The notes under the pieces are model-generated. The model was not told the DNA's origin, searched no databases, and saw nothing but the letters and a program-made list of their open reading frames with translations. Source: Peribacillus muralis (GTDB lineage Bacteria > Bacillota > Bacilli > Bacillales > DSM-1321). From it: DNA of 60,929 nt. Position 1 is the stretch's first letter, and each line of letters opens with the position of its first letter. The stretch lies in the NCBI RefSeq assembly GCF_001439925.1, contig NZ_LMBV01000023.1, forward strand, positions 1 through 60,929, read 5' to 3'. Made by a program: the position numbers and the translations under genes. This document shows positions 11,768 to 20,657 of this stretch, piece after piece.

Positions 11768-12041
11768 AAAGAACGCGTAGATAGGGAGAAGTAAGGAAAC
11801 GAAGCTTTTTAGAGAGAACCATAACCTGCTGAAAGTGGTTTAAGCCCCTCGTTTTCTGAAATGCACCCTTGAGTCCTTTGCTGAACTAACCTATAGTAGG
11901 CACAGGCGGAATGTCCTCCGTTACAGGGATTAAAGTTGGGGATGAAAAAAACAGGGTTAGTATTTACCTGCTTCGTACATGCCAAACAGAGTGGAACCGC
12001 GCTTGAAGCGTCTCTGTCTATTTCGACAGAGACGCTTTTTT
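11768..12041 (+). promoter_or_regulatory. T-box leader, cysteine-specific (upstream of cysE-cysS)
   Basis: The leader holds the highly conserved T-box sequence AGAGTGGAACCGCG (11988-12001), which pairs with the acceptor end of uncharged tRNA, and a terminator hairpin right after it. The most likely specifier codon is TGC at 11862-11864 in the context GAAATGCACC; this predicts tRNA-Cys and fits the downstream genes. Accumulating uncharged tRNA-Cys would favour the antiterminator and switch on cysE-cysS. I set the 5' end near 11768 by eye; I did not find a clear promoter for it. Confidence 0.92.
12006..12041 (+). terminator. Regulated terminator of the cysteine T-box
   Basis: A perfect 13-bp stem (12006-12018 with 12025-12037, loop TATTTC) is followed by a T run. 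It starts a few bases after the T-box sequence, as expected for the terminator that competes with the antiterminator. Confidence 0.93.
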
Positions 12042-12101
12042 ATTTGCTTAAAAAGCTAAAAGGGGATGCAGGAAAAGTACGGAACATAGGGGGGAATCAT
12101 T

Positions 12102-12752
12102 TTGTTTAAGGTGTTTAAAGAGGATATCGAAGTGGTTTTTGATCAAGACCCTGCTGCGCGCAGCTATCTGGAGGTCATTTTGACTTATGCCGGTTTACAT
12201 GCTATTTGGAGCCATCGGATGGCACACGCCCTATTTAAGAAGAAGTTTTTTTTCCTGGCGAGAAGCATATCCCAAATCAGCCGTTTTTTTACCGGGATTG
12301 AAATCCATCCTGGAGCTACTATCGGCCGACGCTTCTTCATCGATCATGGAATGGGGATTGTCATCGGCGAAACGTGTGAGATTGGTGACAATGTATCTGT
12401 CTTTCAAGGTGTAACCCTTGGTGGGACAGGAAAGGAAAAGGGAAAACGTCATCCGACAATTAAGGATAACGTGTTGATTGCAACAGGAGCAAAGGTGCTG
12501 GGTTCGATTACTATTGGGGAGAACTCGAAAATCGGTGCCGGATCGGTCGTTTTAAAGGAAGTTCCGCCTAATTCAACAGTGGTGGGCATTCCAGGCAAAG
12601 TAGTCATTCAAGATGGCATCAAAATCAAAAAAGACCTAAATCATTGTGATCTTCCTGATCCGATTGCCGACCGTTTTAAGGAATTGGATAGTGAAATCAG
12701 GTTTCTCAAAGCGAAATTGGCTGAGCAAAAGCAGGAAGAAAGGAGTTTATAA
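12102..12752 (+). CDS. cysE: Serine O-acetyltransferase
   Basis: CysE acetylates serine to O-acetylserine, the first step of cysteine synthesis. The 216 residues show an N-terminal helical region and a left-handed beta-helix of hexapeptide repeats, containing [10 protein letters not shown] and [12 protein letters not shown]. The start is TTG 12102, seven bases after AGGGGGGAA; no ATG is available near it. It is controlled by the cysteine T-box and followed directly by cysS. Confidence 0.95.
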   Translation: MFKVFKEDIEVVFDQDPAARSYLEVILTYAGLHAIWSHRMAHALFKKKFFFLARSISQISRFFTGIEIHPGATIGRRFFIDHGMGIVIGETCEIGDNVSVFQGVTLGGTGKEKGKRHPTIKDNVLIATGAKVLGSITIGENSKIGAGSVVLKEVPPNSTVVGIPGKVVIQDGIKIKKDLNHCDLPDPIADRFKELDSEIRFLKAKLAEQKQEERSL

Positions 12753-12753
12753 T

Positions 12754-14151
12754 ATGACAATCAAAATATATAACACGGCTACCAGAAAAAAAGAAACCTT
12801 CATCCCGATGGAGGAAGGCAAGGTGAAGATGTACGTATGTGGGCCAACTGTCTATAATTACATCCATATTGGCAATGCCAGACCGGCAATCGTATTTGAT
12901 ACCGTGCGTAGGTATTTGGATTACCGTGGATATGACGTTCAGTTCGTTTCCAATTTTACGGATGTTGACGATAAGCTTATTCGCGCGGCAAAGGAATTGG
13001 GGGAAGATGTCCCAACCATATCGAAGCGCTTCATCGAGGCTTATTTCGAAGATGTATCTGCACTAGGTTGCAAAAAGGCGGATGCCCATCCTACCGTAAT
13101 CGAGAACATGGATGCTATCATTGAATTCATCTCGACACTGATTGAAAAAGGATTCGCGTATGAATCCGAAGGGGACGTGTATTTCCGGACTCGGAAATTT
13201 GATGGCTATGGCAAACTGTCGCATCAGTCCATCGATGAGTTAAGAGTCGGGGCCCGTATAGAAATTGGCGAGAAAAAACAAGATGCCCTTGATTTCGCCT
13301 TGTGGAAAGCGGCCAAAGACGGTGAAATTTCTTGGGAGAGTCCATGGGGTAAGGGGCGTCCAGGCTGGCATATCGAATGCTCCGCAATGGTCAGGAAGTA
13401 TTTGGGCGACACAATCGATATTCATGCAGGAGGTCAAGACCTTGCCTTCCCGCATCATGAAAATGAAATTGCCCAATCTGAAGCATTAACAGGCAAGACC
13501 TTTGCGAATTATTGGATGCATAATGGGTATATAAATATTGATAATGAAAAGATGTCTAAATCATTAGGGAATTTCGTTCTTGTTCATGACATTATCAAGC
13601 ATCATGATCCACAAGTGTTACGGTTCTTCATGTTATCGGTACATTATCGCCATCCGATCAATTATAGTGAAGAAGTGCTGGAAAATGTCAAGGCAGCCCT
13701 TGATCGACTGAAGACATCTTACCAAAACTTAAAGCATCGTCTGCAAGCTAGCGACGGACTAACAGAAAACAATGAAGCTTGGCTCGTGAAGGTTGATGAA
13801 TTACACGAACAATTCATTGTTGAAATGGACGATGACTTCAATACAGCCAATGCCATTTCCATCCTTTTTGAACTGTCCAAACAAGCAAATTATTACATGA
13901 TGGAGAAAAATACACATAAGGAAGTCATCGATGCTTTCCTTGAAAAATTCAATACCTTATTTTCTGTCCTAGGTCTTTCCCTGGAAGAGGAGGGGCTGCT
14001 GGATGAAGAAATCGAAGGATTGATTCAGCAAAGAATTCAAGCGCGTAAAGACCGCAACTTTGGGTTATCTGATGAAATTCGTGATCGCTTGAAAAGCATG
14101 AACATCATATTAGAGGATACCCCTCAAGGTACAAGATGGAAAAGAGGGTAA
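12754..14151 (+). CDS. cysS: Cysteinyl-tRNA synthetase
   Basis: CysS is a class I synthetase charging tRNA-Cys. The 465-residue protein carries the zinc ligand C29 in VCGPTVYNY, the HIGH-type YIHIG (36-40) and KMSKS (266-270). I placed the start at ATG 12754, which follows AAGGAG (12740-12745) and gives the usual N-terminus MTIKIYN. A longer reading frame back to 12646 would overlap cysE heavily and has no ribosome site. Both cysE and cysS respond to the same T-box. Confidence 0.96.
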   Translation: MTIKIYNTATRKKETFIPMEEGKVKMYVCGPTVYNYIHIGNARPAIVFDTVRRYLDYRGYDVQFVSNFTDVDDKLIRAAKELGEDVPTISKRFIEAYFEDVSALGCKKADAHPTVIENMDAIIEFISTLIEKGFAYESEGDVYFRTRKFDGYGKLSHQSIDELRVGARIEIGEKKQDALDFALWKAAKDGEISWESPWGKGRPGWHIECSAMVRKYLGDTIDIHAGGQDLAFPHHENEIAQSEALTGKTFANYWMHNGYINIDNEKMSKSLGNFVLVHDIIKHHDPQVLRFFMLSVHYRHPINYSEEVLENVKAALDRLKTSYQNLKHRLQASDGLTENNEAWLVKVDELHEQFIVEMDDDFNTANAISILFELSKQANYYMMEKNTHKEVIDAFLEKFNTLFSVLGLSLEEEGLLDEEIEGLIQQRIQARKDRNFGLSDEIRDRLKSMNIILEDTPQGTRWKRG

Positions 14152-14154
14152 GGA

Positions 14155-14577
14155 ATGCTTCATTACGATAGTAAGATAGATGCAAAAATGTTGAACAGCC
14201 TTGCTTTGGCTTATATAGGTGATGCCGTATACGAGACGTATATCCGGCATCACCTCATTCAAAACGGAGCGGTCAAACCTAATCTGCTGCACAAGAAAGC
14301 TACATCATTTGTAGCGGCTAAAGCACAAAACAAAATCATCCATTTTTTCTTGGAGTCAAATTGGTTATCGGAAGAGGAATCTGCTGTCGTTCGGCGGGGC
14401 CGAAATGCAAAATCAGGTACCGTCCCGAAAAACACGGATGTGCAAACGTATCGCTACAGTACAGCCTTCGAGGCACTGATCGGCTATTTGTATCTGTCAG
14501 GCCGAATTGAAAGAATGGAAGAACTCATAAAAAATTCTATTGAATACATTGAAGAAGAAAAGGGGCGTAATCCATGA
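14155..14577 (+). CDS. mrnC: Mini-ribonuclease III
   Basis: Mini-III is an RNase III catalytic domain without a double-stranded RNA-binding domain; in B. subtilis it matures 23S rRNA. The 140-residue product has the RNase III signature [12 protein letters not shown] (16-27) with the catalytic Asp23. ATG 14155 lies 3 bases after the cysS stop codon, and its final bases overlap the rlmB start (ATGA), so it is part of a tight cysS-mrnC-rlmB-rae1 run. Confidence 0.94.
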   Translation: MLHYDSKIDAKMLNSLALAYIGDAVYETYIRHHLIQNGAVKPNLLHKKATSFVAAKAQNKIIHFFLESNWLSEEESAVVRRGRNAKSGTVPKNTDVQTYRYSTAFEALIGYLYLSGRIERMEELIKNSIEYIEEEKGRNP

Positions 14578-15317
14578 GTGAAGAATATATCATTGGCAGG
14601 AACCCCGTTTTGGAAGCTCTTCGCTCCGAACGGGATATTAATAAAATTTGGATAGCGGAGGGGTCGCAAAAAGGATCGATGCAGCCTTTAATCGGGTTGG
14701 CGAAGGAAAAGAAGGTATTTATGCAAATCGTTCCGAAGAAAAAAATTGACCAAATGGTAGAAGGCATCCATCAAGGTGTTGTCGCACAAGTTGCGGCTTA
14801 TGAATATGTGGAATTGGATGACTTATTCGCAAAAGCGGCAGAGCGGGACGAAGCACCTTTTTTCATGATTCTTGATGAAGTCGAAGATCCGCATAATTTA
14901 GGTTCGATCATGAGAACGGCAGATGCAGTCGGGGCTCATGGAATCATCATTCCAAAAAGAAGAGCGGTGGGCTTAACGGCAACCGTGGCGAAAGCTTCAA
15001 CAGGTGCAATTGAGTATATCCCGGTAGCCCGCGTCACCAATTTGGCAAGAGCGGTGGAAGAGTTGAAGGAGCGCGGTGTTTGGATTGTCGGAACAGATGC
15101 GAAAGGCAGCGATGATTACCGTAACATGGATGGAAAGATGCCGATTGGACTCGTTATCGGAAGTGAAGGAAAAGGGATGGCCCGGTTAATGAAAGAAAAA
15201 TGCGATTTCCTCATCCGTTTGCCTATGGCTGGACAAGTAACTTCGTTAAATGCATCAGTTGCAGCCGGTTTATTGATGTATGAGGTCTATCGCAAAAGAA
15301 ATCCTTTAGGACAATAA
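14574..15317 (+). CDS. rlmB: 23S rRNA 2'-O-methyltransferase, RlmB/TrmH (SpoU) family
   Basis: The 247-residue protein has an N-terminal L30e-like substrate-binding domain and a C-terminal SPOUT fold. Family motifs are visible: [24 protein letters not shown] and the knot-forming [16 protein letters not shown]. In E. coli RlmB methylates G2251 of 23S rRNA; the same target is inferred here. The gene overlaps mrnC by 4 bases. Confidence 0.9.
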   Translation: MSEEYIIGRNPVLEALRSERDINKIWIAEGSQKGSMQPLIGLAKEKKVFMQIVPKKKIDQMVEGIHQGVVAQVAAYEYVELDDLFAKAAERDEAPFFMILDEVEDPHNLGSIMRTADAVGAHGIIIPKRRAVGLTATVAKASTGAIEYIPVARVTNLARAVEELKERGVWIVGTDAKGSDDYRNMDGKMPIGLVIGSEGKGMARLMKEKCDFLIRLPMAGQVTSLNASVAAGLLMYEVYRKRNPLGQ

Positions 15318-15321
15318 TCAG

Positions 15322-15831
15322 ATGGATATTCTGTTGGTGGACGGTTATAACATTATTGGGGCTTGGCCGGAACTGAGAGAATTAAAAGAACGGGATCTTG
15401 CTGCCGCACGAGATAGGCTGATTGAAATGATGGCCGAATATCAGGCATTTACCGGATCCCGGGTAATTGTCGTATTCGACGCCCAATATGTTCAAGGAAT
15501 TGCCCGTATTTTCAAAAATCATAAGGTTGACGTAATTTTTACAAAAGAAAATGAAACCGCTGATGAGAAAATAGAAAAGATGGCCATTGAGCTGAATAAT
15601 GTCAAAACGCAGATTCAAGTTGCCACCTCTGACTTCACGGAGCAGTGGGTGATCTTTGGCCAAGGGGCTCTAAGGAAATCAGCTCGTGAACTGCTTATTG
15701 AAATGGAAGAAATCCAAGGGGAAATCAAGAAAGATGTCAGAAAAACAACAACGATAAAACCGGCTGGCAAAATTCCTTTGAGCGAAGAAGTGGCAGAAAT
15801 TTTCGAAAAATGGCGCCGCGGGAAAATTTGA
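15322..15831 (+). CDS. rae1: Ribosome-dependent mRNA endonuclease Rae1 (YacP, NYN/PIN domain)
   Basis: The 169-residue protein begins MDILLVDGYNIIGAW, the acidic active-site strand of NYN/PIN nucleases, with further conserved acids in VVFDAQYV and VATSDFTEQ. In B. subtilis the homologue enters the ribosomal A site and cleaves certain mRNAs in a translation-dependent way. ATG 15322 lies 4 bases after the rlmB stop. It is the last gene before the sigH promoter. Confidence 0.9.
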   Translation: MDILLVDGYNIIGAWPELRELKERDLAAARDRLIEMMAEYQAFTGSRVIVVFDAQYVQGIARIFKNHKVDVIFTKENETADEKIEKMAIELNNVKTQIQVATSDFTEQWVIFGQGALRKSARELLIEMEEIQGEIKKDVRKTTTIKPAGKIPLSEEVAEIFEKWRRGKI

Positions 15832-15835
15832 ACCA

Positions 15836-15865
15836 TTGACGGGTAAATTTTACCTGCTGTATAAT
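15836..15865 (+). promoter_or_regulatory. Sigma-A promoter of sigH
   Basis: TTGACG (15836-15841) and a perfect TATAAT (15860-15865) with an 18-bp spacer, 33 bases ahead of the sigH start. In B. subtilis the sigH promoter is sigma-A dependent and repressed by AbrB; the AT-rich surroundings would suit AbrB, but no defined AbrB site can be read. Confidence 0.8.
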
Positions 15866-15898
15866 ATTTCTATCTGAGTCAGGTCAGGGGGATATAAT

Positions 15899-16549
15899 GT
15901 GGGTCTCAAATTCGGAATGAAGCTGAACGAAAAATATCTGCAGTTTGATGATGATGAATTGATAGGGTTGGTTCATACTGGTGACAGTGAGGCGCTGGAT
16001 TATTTGATCCAAAAATATCGTAATTTTGTAAGAGCCAAGGCAAGGACTTATTTCTTAATTGGTGCAGATAAGGAAGACATCGTGCAAGAAGGTATGATTG
16101 GTCTGTATAAAGCCGTCCGTGATTTTAAAGGCGATAAATTATCTTCCTTTAAAGCATTTGCAGAACTATGCATTACGAGGCAAATCATTACAGCTATTAA
16201 AACAGCAACACGTCAAAAACATATTCCGCTCAATTCCTATGTTTCCCTGGACAAGCCCATTTACGATGAAGAATCGGACCGAACTCTTATGGATATTATA
16301 TCGGGTACGAAGGTTCTCGACCCGGAAGAGCTGATTATCAACCAAGAAGAGTTTGACGATATCGAATTGAAGATGGCCGAGCTCCTGAGTGATCTTGAGA
16401 GAAAAGTATTGGCTCTTTACCTGGATGGACAAACCTACCAAGAAATTTCAGAAGAGTTGAACAGGCATGTTAAGTCAATCGACAACGCCCTTCAGCGGGT
16501 GAAAAGAAAGCTCGAGCGCTATTTGGAAGTAAGGGAAATCAGTTTATAA
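15899..16549 (+). CDS. sigH: RNA polymerase sigma-H factor (Spo0H), sporulation and stationary phase
   Basis: SigH directs early sporulation and competence genes. The 216 residues contain sigma-70 region 2 (NFVRAKARTYFLIGADKEDIV, about 43-63) and region 4 near the C-terminus (YQEISEELNRHVKSIDNALQ). The N-terminus is divergent, as is usual for this protein. I chose GTG 15899, seven bases after CAGGGGG; the ATG at 15897 is out of frame and the next in-frame ATG is 15917. Confidence 0.95.
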   Translation: MGLKFGMKLNEKYLQFDDDELIGLVHTGDSEALDYLIQKYRNFVRAKARTYFLIGADKEDIVQEGMIGLYKAVRDFKGDKLSSFKAFAELCITRQIITAIKTATRQKHIPLNSYVSLDKPIYDEESDRTLMDIISGTKVLDPEELIINQEEFDDIELKMAELLSDLERKVLALYLDGQTYQEISEELNRHVKSIDNALQRVKRKLERYLEVREISL

Positions 16550-16688
16550 TCCCTCCGCTTTTTCCGCTTAATTTCATCTGTCCCTTCTCCACTTGGAAAG
16601 TTATTTTTCACTAAGTATTTTAACAGTGTTGGCAGAAACCGAAGTTGCGCCCGAATGATGTCCTTACTGTGTGAATTCCGCTTTGATA

Positions 16689-16717
16689 TTGACAATAAAA
16701 GACAGCCGTGATAAGGT
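16689..16717 (+). promoter_or_regulatory. Candidate promoter of rpmG-secE
   Basis: TTGACA (16689-16694), 17-bp spacer, and TAAGGT (16712-16717) preceded by TGA, so an extended -10 element compensates for the weak -10 hexamer. It lies 35 bases before rpmG. Confidence 0.6.
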
Positions 16718-16751
16718 TTGATGGATATAGTAGATAGGAAAGGTGTATCTA

Positions 16752-16901
16752 ATGCCGAAAAAAATCGTTCTTGCCTGCACGGATTGCGGTTCAAGAAATT
16801 ACAGTTATGAAAGCAAACAATCGACAAGCGGCGAACGCCTGGAAATCAAGAAATTTTGCAGTACATGCAATGCACATACAATTCATAAAGAAACGAAATA
16901 A
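16752..16901 (+). CDS. rpmG: 50S ribosomal protein L33, zinc-binding type
   Basis: A 49-residue protein beginning [17 protein letters not shown] and carrying two CxxC pairs (CTDC and CSTC), so it is the zinc-ribbon form of L33. ATG 16752 follows GAAAGGTG. Position just before secE and nusG is standard in Bacilli. Other rpmG paralogues, often without cysteines, may exist elsewhere in the genome as zinc-free replacements. Confidence 0.95.
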   Translation: MPKKIVLACTDCGSRNYSYESKQSTSGERLEIKKFCSTCNAHTIHKETK

Positions 16902-16952
16902 ATGTTGTATAAATAGATTGACAGAAGCTTCTAATGCTTGGAGGATACATTC

Positions 16953-17135
16953 ATGAAACGTTTTACCGAATTTTTCAGCGGTGTCGCTCGCGAAATGCAA
17001 AAAGTAAGCTGGCCAAAACGCAAGGAACTGACTAAATATACAATCGTGGTAGTAACGACTGTAATATTTATGGCGTTATTCTTTACAGTGGTCGATATGG
17101 GCATTTCCGAATTAATTCGCCTAGTTATTGAATAA
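16953..17135 (+). CDS. secE: Preprotein translocase subunit SecE
   Basis: SecE clamps SecY in the Sec channel. The 60-residue protein is the short Gram-positive form: an amphipathic N-terminal part with the conserved EMQKVSWPKRKEL, then one membrane segment (about residues 27-50). The start is ATG 16953 after GGAGG (16940-16944); an in-frame TTG at 16938 overlaps this ribosome site and is not used. A promoter-terminator pair between it and nusG suggests that the two are not simply co-expressed. Confidence 0.95.
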   Translation: MKRFTEFFSGVAREMQKVSWPKRKELTKYTIVVVTTVIFMALFFTVVDMGISELIRLVIE

Positions 17136-17158
17136 GAGATTCGAAAATAAGGTATAAT
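17128..17158 (+). promoter_or_regulatory. Candidate promoter at the end of secE
   Basis: A perfect TATAAT (17153-17158) has TTGAAT (17128-17133) upstream with a 19-bp spacer, longer than ideal. The hexamers overlap the last codons of secE. Any transcript would meet the terminator at 17185 after about 40 bases. Confidence 0.45.
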
Positions 17159-17184
17159 AGTGATAGAATAATATGTGTCAGCAG

Positions 17185-17212
17185 AAAAGCCCGGAAACGG
17201 GTTTTTTAATTT
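17185..17212 (+). terminator. Intrinsic terminator or attenuator between secE and nusG
   Basis: CCCG and CGGG pair around a GAAA tetraloop (17194-17197). The stem is extended by A-T and G-T pairs to about nine base pairs and merges into a T-rich tail (TTTTTTAATTT). It would stop rpmG-secE transcripts, or transcripts started at 17153-17158. Confidence 0.75.
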
Positions 17213-17348
17213 GTCTTTTTTAAGAAGTGAAGTGAAGAAGTCCATAATCGTACACTGCTGCAATAGAAATCACAACAATATATTCTAGTAAAGTCGGTTG
17301 GCTAAAACGTGAAAAGATAAAGCTCAATAAAGAAAATGATTGATTGCA

Positions 17349-17380
17349 GGGAGGGAAGGACGTTAAAGTCCTAATGTATG
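17349..17380 (+). promoter_or_regulatory. nusG ribosome-binding site with intervening hairpin
   Basis: The only good Shine-Dalgarno, GGGAGGG (17349-17355), lies 22 bases before ATG 17378, too far for normal initiation. Between them AGGAC (17357-17361) pairs perfectly with GTCCT (17368-17372) around a 6-base loop. If the hairpin forms, the effective spacing falls to about 6 bases. A nearer ATG (17374) is out of frame. Confidence 0.6.
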
Positions 17381-17911
17381 GAAAAGAATTGGTATGTAGT
17401 TCACACCTATTCAGGGTATGAGAACAAGGTTAAGGCTAACTTGGAAAAACGTGTTGAAACAATGGGAATGGAAGACAAGATCTTTCGGGTTGTAGTTCCT
17501 GAAGAGGAAGAAACGGAAATCAAAGATGGTAAAAAGAAAGTGACCAAAAAGAAAGTATTCCCAGGTTATGTACTAGTGGAAATCATCATGACGGATGACT
17601 CCTGGTATGTGGTCCGGAATACGCCTGGCGTAACAGGCTTCGTAGGTTCATCCGGAGCCGGTTCCAAGCCGACTGCATTGCTTCCGGAGGAAATTGAAGT
17701 CGTTCTTAAACGAATGGGCGTCGATGAAAACAAATTCGAAGTTGATTTTGAAATCGGGGAAACCGTTCAGGTTAAAGAAGGTCCGTTTGCAACCTTTGCA
17801 GGACCGATAGAAGAACTGGATAAAGATAAAGGTAAAGTGCGAGTGTTAGTCAACATGTTCGGCCGTGATACACCGGTTGAACTTGATTTTAATCAAGTGG
17901 AAAAATTATAA
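17378..17911 (+). CDS. nusG: Transcription elongation/pausing factor NusG
   Basis: NusG binds RNA polymerase and in Bacillus stimulates sequence-specific pausing. The 177 residues form an NGN domain (from NWYVVHTYSGYENKV) and a C-terminal KOW domain (VKEGPFATFAGPIEEL, about 131-146). The protein reads cleanly from ATG 17378, matching the family N-terminus. The unusual ribosome site upstream suggests translational control. It precedes rplK, which has its own promoter. Confidence 0.97.
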   Translation: MEKNWYVVHTYSGYENKVKANLEKRVETMGMEDKIFRVVVPEEEETEIKDGKKKVTKKKVFPGYVLVEIIMTDDSWYVVRNTPGVTGFVGSSGAGSKPTALLPEEIEVVLKRMGVDENKFEVDFEIGETVQVKEGPFATFAGPIEELDKDKGKVRVLVNMFGRDTPVELDFNQVEKL

Positions 17912-17923
17912 ACGGAAAAAAAC

Positions 17924-17952
17924 TTGAAATTGCCATTTGAAAGTGGTAAAAT
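17924..17952 (+). promoter_or_regulatory. Sigma-A promoter of rplK-rplA
   Basis: TTGAAA (17924-17929), a 17-bp spacer and TAAAAT (17947-17952), starting 12 bases after the nusG stop. The transcript would have a leader of about 125 bases before rplK. Confidence 0.65.
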
Positions 17953-18086
17953 TTCAAAGGTCAGTATGTTTCAAATTTTTAGGCCTCAACGATACAAGCA
18001 TTCTTTATTAATATATAAAGAATTCAAGATGAGTGGGAGGGTATACCCCTATTACCACATCACGGACTTATAAGGAGGTGTGTCTC

Positions 18087-18512
18087 GTGGCTAAAAAAGT
18101 AATTAAAATGGTTAAATTGCAAATTCCTGCTGGTAAAGCGAATCCTGCACCGCCGGTCGGTCCTGCATTAGGTCAAGCTGGTGTAAACATCATGGGATTC
18201 TGTAAGGAGTTCAACGCTCGTACAGCAGATCAAGCTGGTCTAATTATTCCTGTTGAAATCACGGTATTTGAAGACCGTTCATTTACATTCATTACAAAAA
18301 CTCCACCGGCTGCTGTTTTGCTTAAGAAAGTAGCAGGTATCGAGTCTGGTTCTGGTGAACCTAACCGTAATAAAGTTGCTACAGTCAAGCGTGATCAAGT
18401 GCGCGAGATTGCTGAAACTAAAATGCCTGACCTAAACGCTGCAAACGTTGAATCTGCAATGCGTATGGTTGAAGGTACTGCTCGCAGCATGGGTATTGTC
18501 ATCGAAGACTAA
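18087..18512 (+). CDS. rplK: 50S ribosomal protein L11
   Basis: L11 forms the GTPase-associated centre of the 50S subunit with 23S rRNA helix 43/44 and is needed for RelA activation; it is also the thiostrepton target region. The 141 residues have the proline-rich N-terminal block [19 protein letters not shown]. The start is GTG 18087 after the near-perfect AAGGAGGTG (18072-18080). A longer frame from 18033 runs through that ribosome site and is rejected. Confidence 0.98.
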   Translation: MAKKVIKMVKLQIPAGKANPAPPVGPALGQAGVNIMGFCKEFNARTADQAGLIIPVEITVFEDRSFTFITKTPPAAVLLKKVAGIESGSGEPNRNKVATVKRDQVREIAETKMPDLNAANVESAMRMVEGTARSMGIVIED

Positions 18513-18538
18513 TCCATGTAATAGCTATTTGTTTCTAC

Positions 18539-18567
18539 GAGGTTGCGATTGATACTCGCAACCTTTA
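18539..18567 (+). promoter_or_regulatory. Hairpin between rplK and rplA
   Basis: A perfect 8-bp stem GGTTGCGA/TCGCAACC (18541-18548 with 18556-18563) extended by flanking A-T pairing, loop TTGATAC, followed by TTTATTC. It could be a weak terminator, a processing site or a site for L1 feedback. I cannot tell which from sequence alone. Confidence 0.4.
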
Positions 18568-18616
18568 TTCGTGGGAGGTCATTCCGTTAAAACCACAATT
18601 TAGGAGGATTTATATC

Positions 18617-19312
18617 ATGGCTAAAAAAGGTAAAAAGTATCTTGAAGCAGCTAAGCTTGTAGAAGTTTCTAAGGCTTATGCTGTAACTGAAGCAGTTGAA
18701 GTGGCTAAAAAAGCTAACTTCGCAAAATTCGATGCGACTGTTGAAGTTGCTTTCCGTTTAGGCGTAGACCCTAAGAAAGCTGACCAACAAATTCGTGGAG
18801 CGGTTGTTCTACCGAATGGTACTGGTAAAACTCAACGCGTATTAGTATTCGCTAAAGGCGAAAAAGCAAAAGAAGCGGAAGCTGCTGGTGCTGACTACGT
18901 TGGCGAATCTGACTTCATCAACAAAATCCAACAAGGATGGTTCGAATTCGATGTAATCGTAGCGACTCCAGACATGATGGGTGAAGTTGGTAAACTTGGA
19001 CGTGTTTTAGGACCTAAAGGTTTAATGCCTAACCCTAAAACTGGTACAGTAACATTCGACGTAACGAAAGCCGTTAATGAAATCAAAGCTGGTAAAGTTG
19101 AATACCGCGTAGATAAAGCTGGTAACATCCATGCTCCAATCGGTAAAGTATCTTTCGAAGATGCTAAGCTAGTGGAAAACTTCACTACTATCTATGATAC
19201 ATTAATGAAAGTTAAACCTGCGGCTGCTAAAGGGACTTACATGAAAAACGTTTCTGTAACGACTACAATGGGCCCTGGTGTGAAAGTGGATCCTTCAACT
19301 TTCAATAAATAA
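18617..19312 (+). CDS. rplA: 50S ribosomal protein L1
   Basis: L1 forms the mobile stalk at the E site and in many bacteria represses translation of the L11-L1 mRNA. The 231-residue protein is full length, with the conserved [18 protein letters not shown] segment and the terminal [15 protein letters not shown] 18617 follows TAGGAGGA. The promoter for rplJ begins at the last base pairs of this gene. Confidence 0.98.
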   Translation: MAKKGKKYLEAAKLVEVSKAYAVTEAVEVAKKANFAKFDATVEVAFRLGVDPKKADQQIRGAVVLPNGTGKTQRVLVFAKGEKAKEAEAAGADYVGESDFINKIQQGWFEFDVIVATPDMMGEVGKLGRVLGPKGLMPNPKTGTVTFDVTKAVNEIKAGKVEYRVDKAGNIHAPIGKVSFEDAKLVENFTTIYDTLMKVKPAAAKGTYMKNVSVTTTMGPGVKVDPSTFNK

Positions 19313-19342
19313 TTGACATCCCAAAACTATTATGGTTATAAT
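19313..19342 (+). promoter_or_regulatory. Sigma-A promoter of rplJ-rplL
   Basis: A perfect TTGACA (19313-19318), 18-bp spacer, and a perfect TATAAT (19337-19342). It starts directly after the rplA stop codon and drives the L10 leader. Confidence 0.85.
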
Positions 19343-19349
19343 AAGTTTT

Positions 19350-19500
19350 GTTGTTAATAAATGAATATCATTTGTACCGTAGACAGTAGGAGCTCTAATA
19401 GAGCTTAATTCCCTGCCGAGGTAATTCGATAATAATAGTCGTTGACTATGACCTTTGAAATTACTGCCTTCATGTCTGCAATAGAGATGAAGGCTTTTTC
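19350..19500 (+). promoter_or_regulatory. L10-type ribosomal protein leader with terminator
   Basis: About 150 bases of structured leader sit between the promoter and rplJ. They end in a terminator: GCCTTCAT (19466-19473) pairs with ATGAAGGC (19487-19494), continued by TCT/AGA, followed by TTTTT. Position and layout match the known Firmicute L10 leader, in which the L10-L12 complex binds the mRNA and promotes termination. Confidence 0.8.
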
Positions 19501-19547
19501 TTTGAACGGTATAAATGTTTTCAAGCAAATCTACAGGAGGTGTAAGG

Positions 19548-20048
19548 ATGAACGCAATTATTGAACAAAAGCAAAAGATCGTTGCTGAGATTTCTGAGAA
19601 ATTAGCTGCAAGCCAATCAACAGTAGTTGTTGACTACCGTGGATTGACTGTTGCTGAAGTAACAGAACTTCGTAAGCAACTTCGTGAAGCTGGCGTTGAG
19701 TTTAAAGTTTACAAAAACTCTTTAACTCGTCGTGCTGCTGAAAGTGCTGAGCTTAGCGCTTTGAACGAATCATTAACAGGACCAAACGCAATCGCATTCT
19801 CAACTGAAGATGTTATTGCGCCAGCAAAAATCCTTAACGATTTTGCGAAAAAACATGAAGCGTTAGAAATCAAAGCTGGAGTTATCGAAGGAAATGTTGC
19901 AACTGCTGAAGAAATTAAAGCTCTTGCAGAACTACCTTCACGCGAAGGCCTACTTTCAATGCTACTCAGCGTGCTACAAGCACCTATGCGCGGACTTGCT
20001 CTTGCTACAAAAGCAGTTGCAGAACAAAAAGAAGAACAAGGCGCGTAA
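19548..20048 (+). CDS. rplJ: 50S ribosomal protein L10
   Basis: L10 anchors L7/L12 dimers to the ribosome stalk base. The 166-residue product has the conserved [21 protein letters not shown] block and a C-terminal helix for L12 binding. I chose ATG 19548, after AGGAGGTG (19535-19542), not the in-frame ATG 19515, which lies upstream of that site. Expression is predicted to be under feedback control by its own product through the leader. Confidence 0.97.
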   Translation: MNAIIEQKQKIVAEISEKLAASQSTVVVDYRGLTVAEVTELRKQLREAGVEFKVYKNSLTRRAAESAELSALNESLTGPNAIAFSTEDVIAPAKILNDFAKKHEALEIKAGVIEGNVATAEEIKALAELPSREGLLSMLLSVLQAPMRGLALATKAVAEQKEEQGA

Positions 20049-20111
20049 GCTAATCGCTTAACCTGCCTATTGAATCACAAAAAAACCAACCATTTCGAGG
20101 AGGAAATAACA

Positions 20112-20471
20112 ATGACTAAAGATCAAATCTTAGAAGCAGTTAAAAACATGACTGTTTTAGAATTAAACGACCTTGTAAAAGCAATCGAAGAAGAATTTGG
20201 CGTAACTGCTGCTGCACCTGTAGCTGTAGCTGCTGCTGGTGGCGCTGCTGCTGAAGAGCAAACTGAGTTTGATGTAATCCTTACATCTGCTGGAGATCAA
20301 AAAATTAAAGTTATCAAAGCTGTACGTGAAGTTACAGGTCTTGGACTTAAAGAAGCAAAAGAACTTGTTGACAACACTCCAAAAGCAATCAAAGAAGGCG
20401 CTTCTAAAGAAGAGGCTGAAGAAGTTAAAGCTAAACTTGAAGAAGTTGGAGCTGGCGTTGAAGTTAAGTAA
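20112..20471 (+). CDS. rplL: 50S ribosomal protein L7/L12
   Basis: L7/L12 is the multicopy stalk protein that recruits translational GTPases. The 119 residues comprise an N-terminal dimerisation helix, an Ala-rich hinge ([15 protein letters not shown]) and a globular C-terminal domain. ATG 20112 follows CGAGGAGGA; an in-frame ATG at 20070 has no ribosome site. It ends the rplJ-rplL unit and is followed by a terminator. Confidence 0.98.
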   Translation: MTKDQILEAVKNMTVLELNDLVKAIEEEFGVTAAAPVAVAAAGGAAAEEQTEFDVILTSAGDQKIKVIKAVREVTGLGLKEAKELVDNTPKAIKEGASKEEAEEVKAKLEEVGAGVEVK

Positions 20472-20484
20472 TCTTGCATAAACA

Positions 20485-20516
20485 AAAAGCTCGCTATCAC
20501 TGGCGGGCTTTTTTTC
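20485..20516 (+). terminator. Terminator after rplL
   Basis: AAGCTCGC (20487-20494) pairs with GCGGGCTT (20503-20510), one G-T pair, followed by a run of T. Transcription from the L10 operon likely ends here, so the methyltransferase gene and rpoB need other promoters. Confidence 0.85.
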
Positions 20517-20657
20517 TTCATTTTAAAGAAATGAAGAAAACCGGCCGTTGATGGTTTGATAACGAAGGTATCAACATTAAGCTTTTGGCATGCAAGCATC
20601 CATTCTTCAATTCTCTTCTCTCATTAAATCTTCAATATTCCTTTCTGATAGGGGGAG

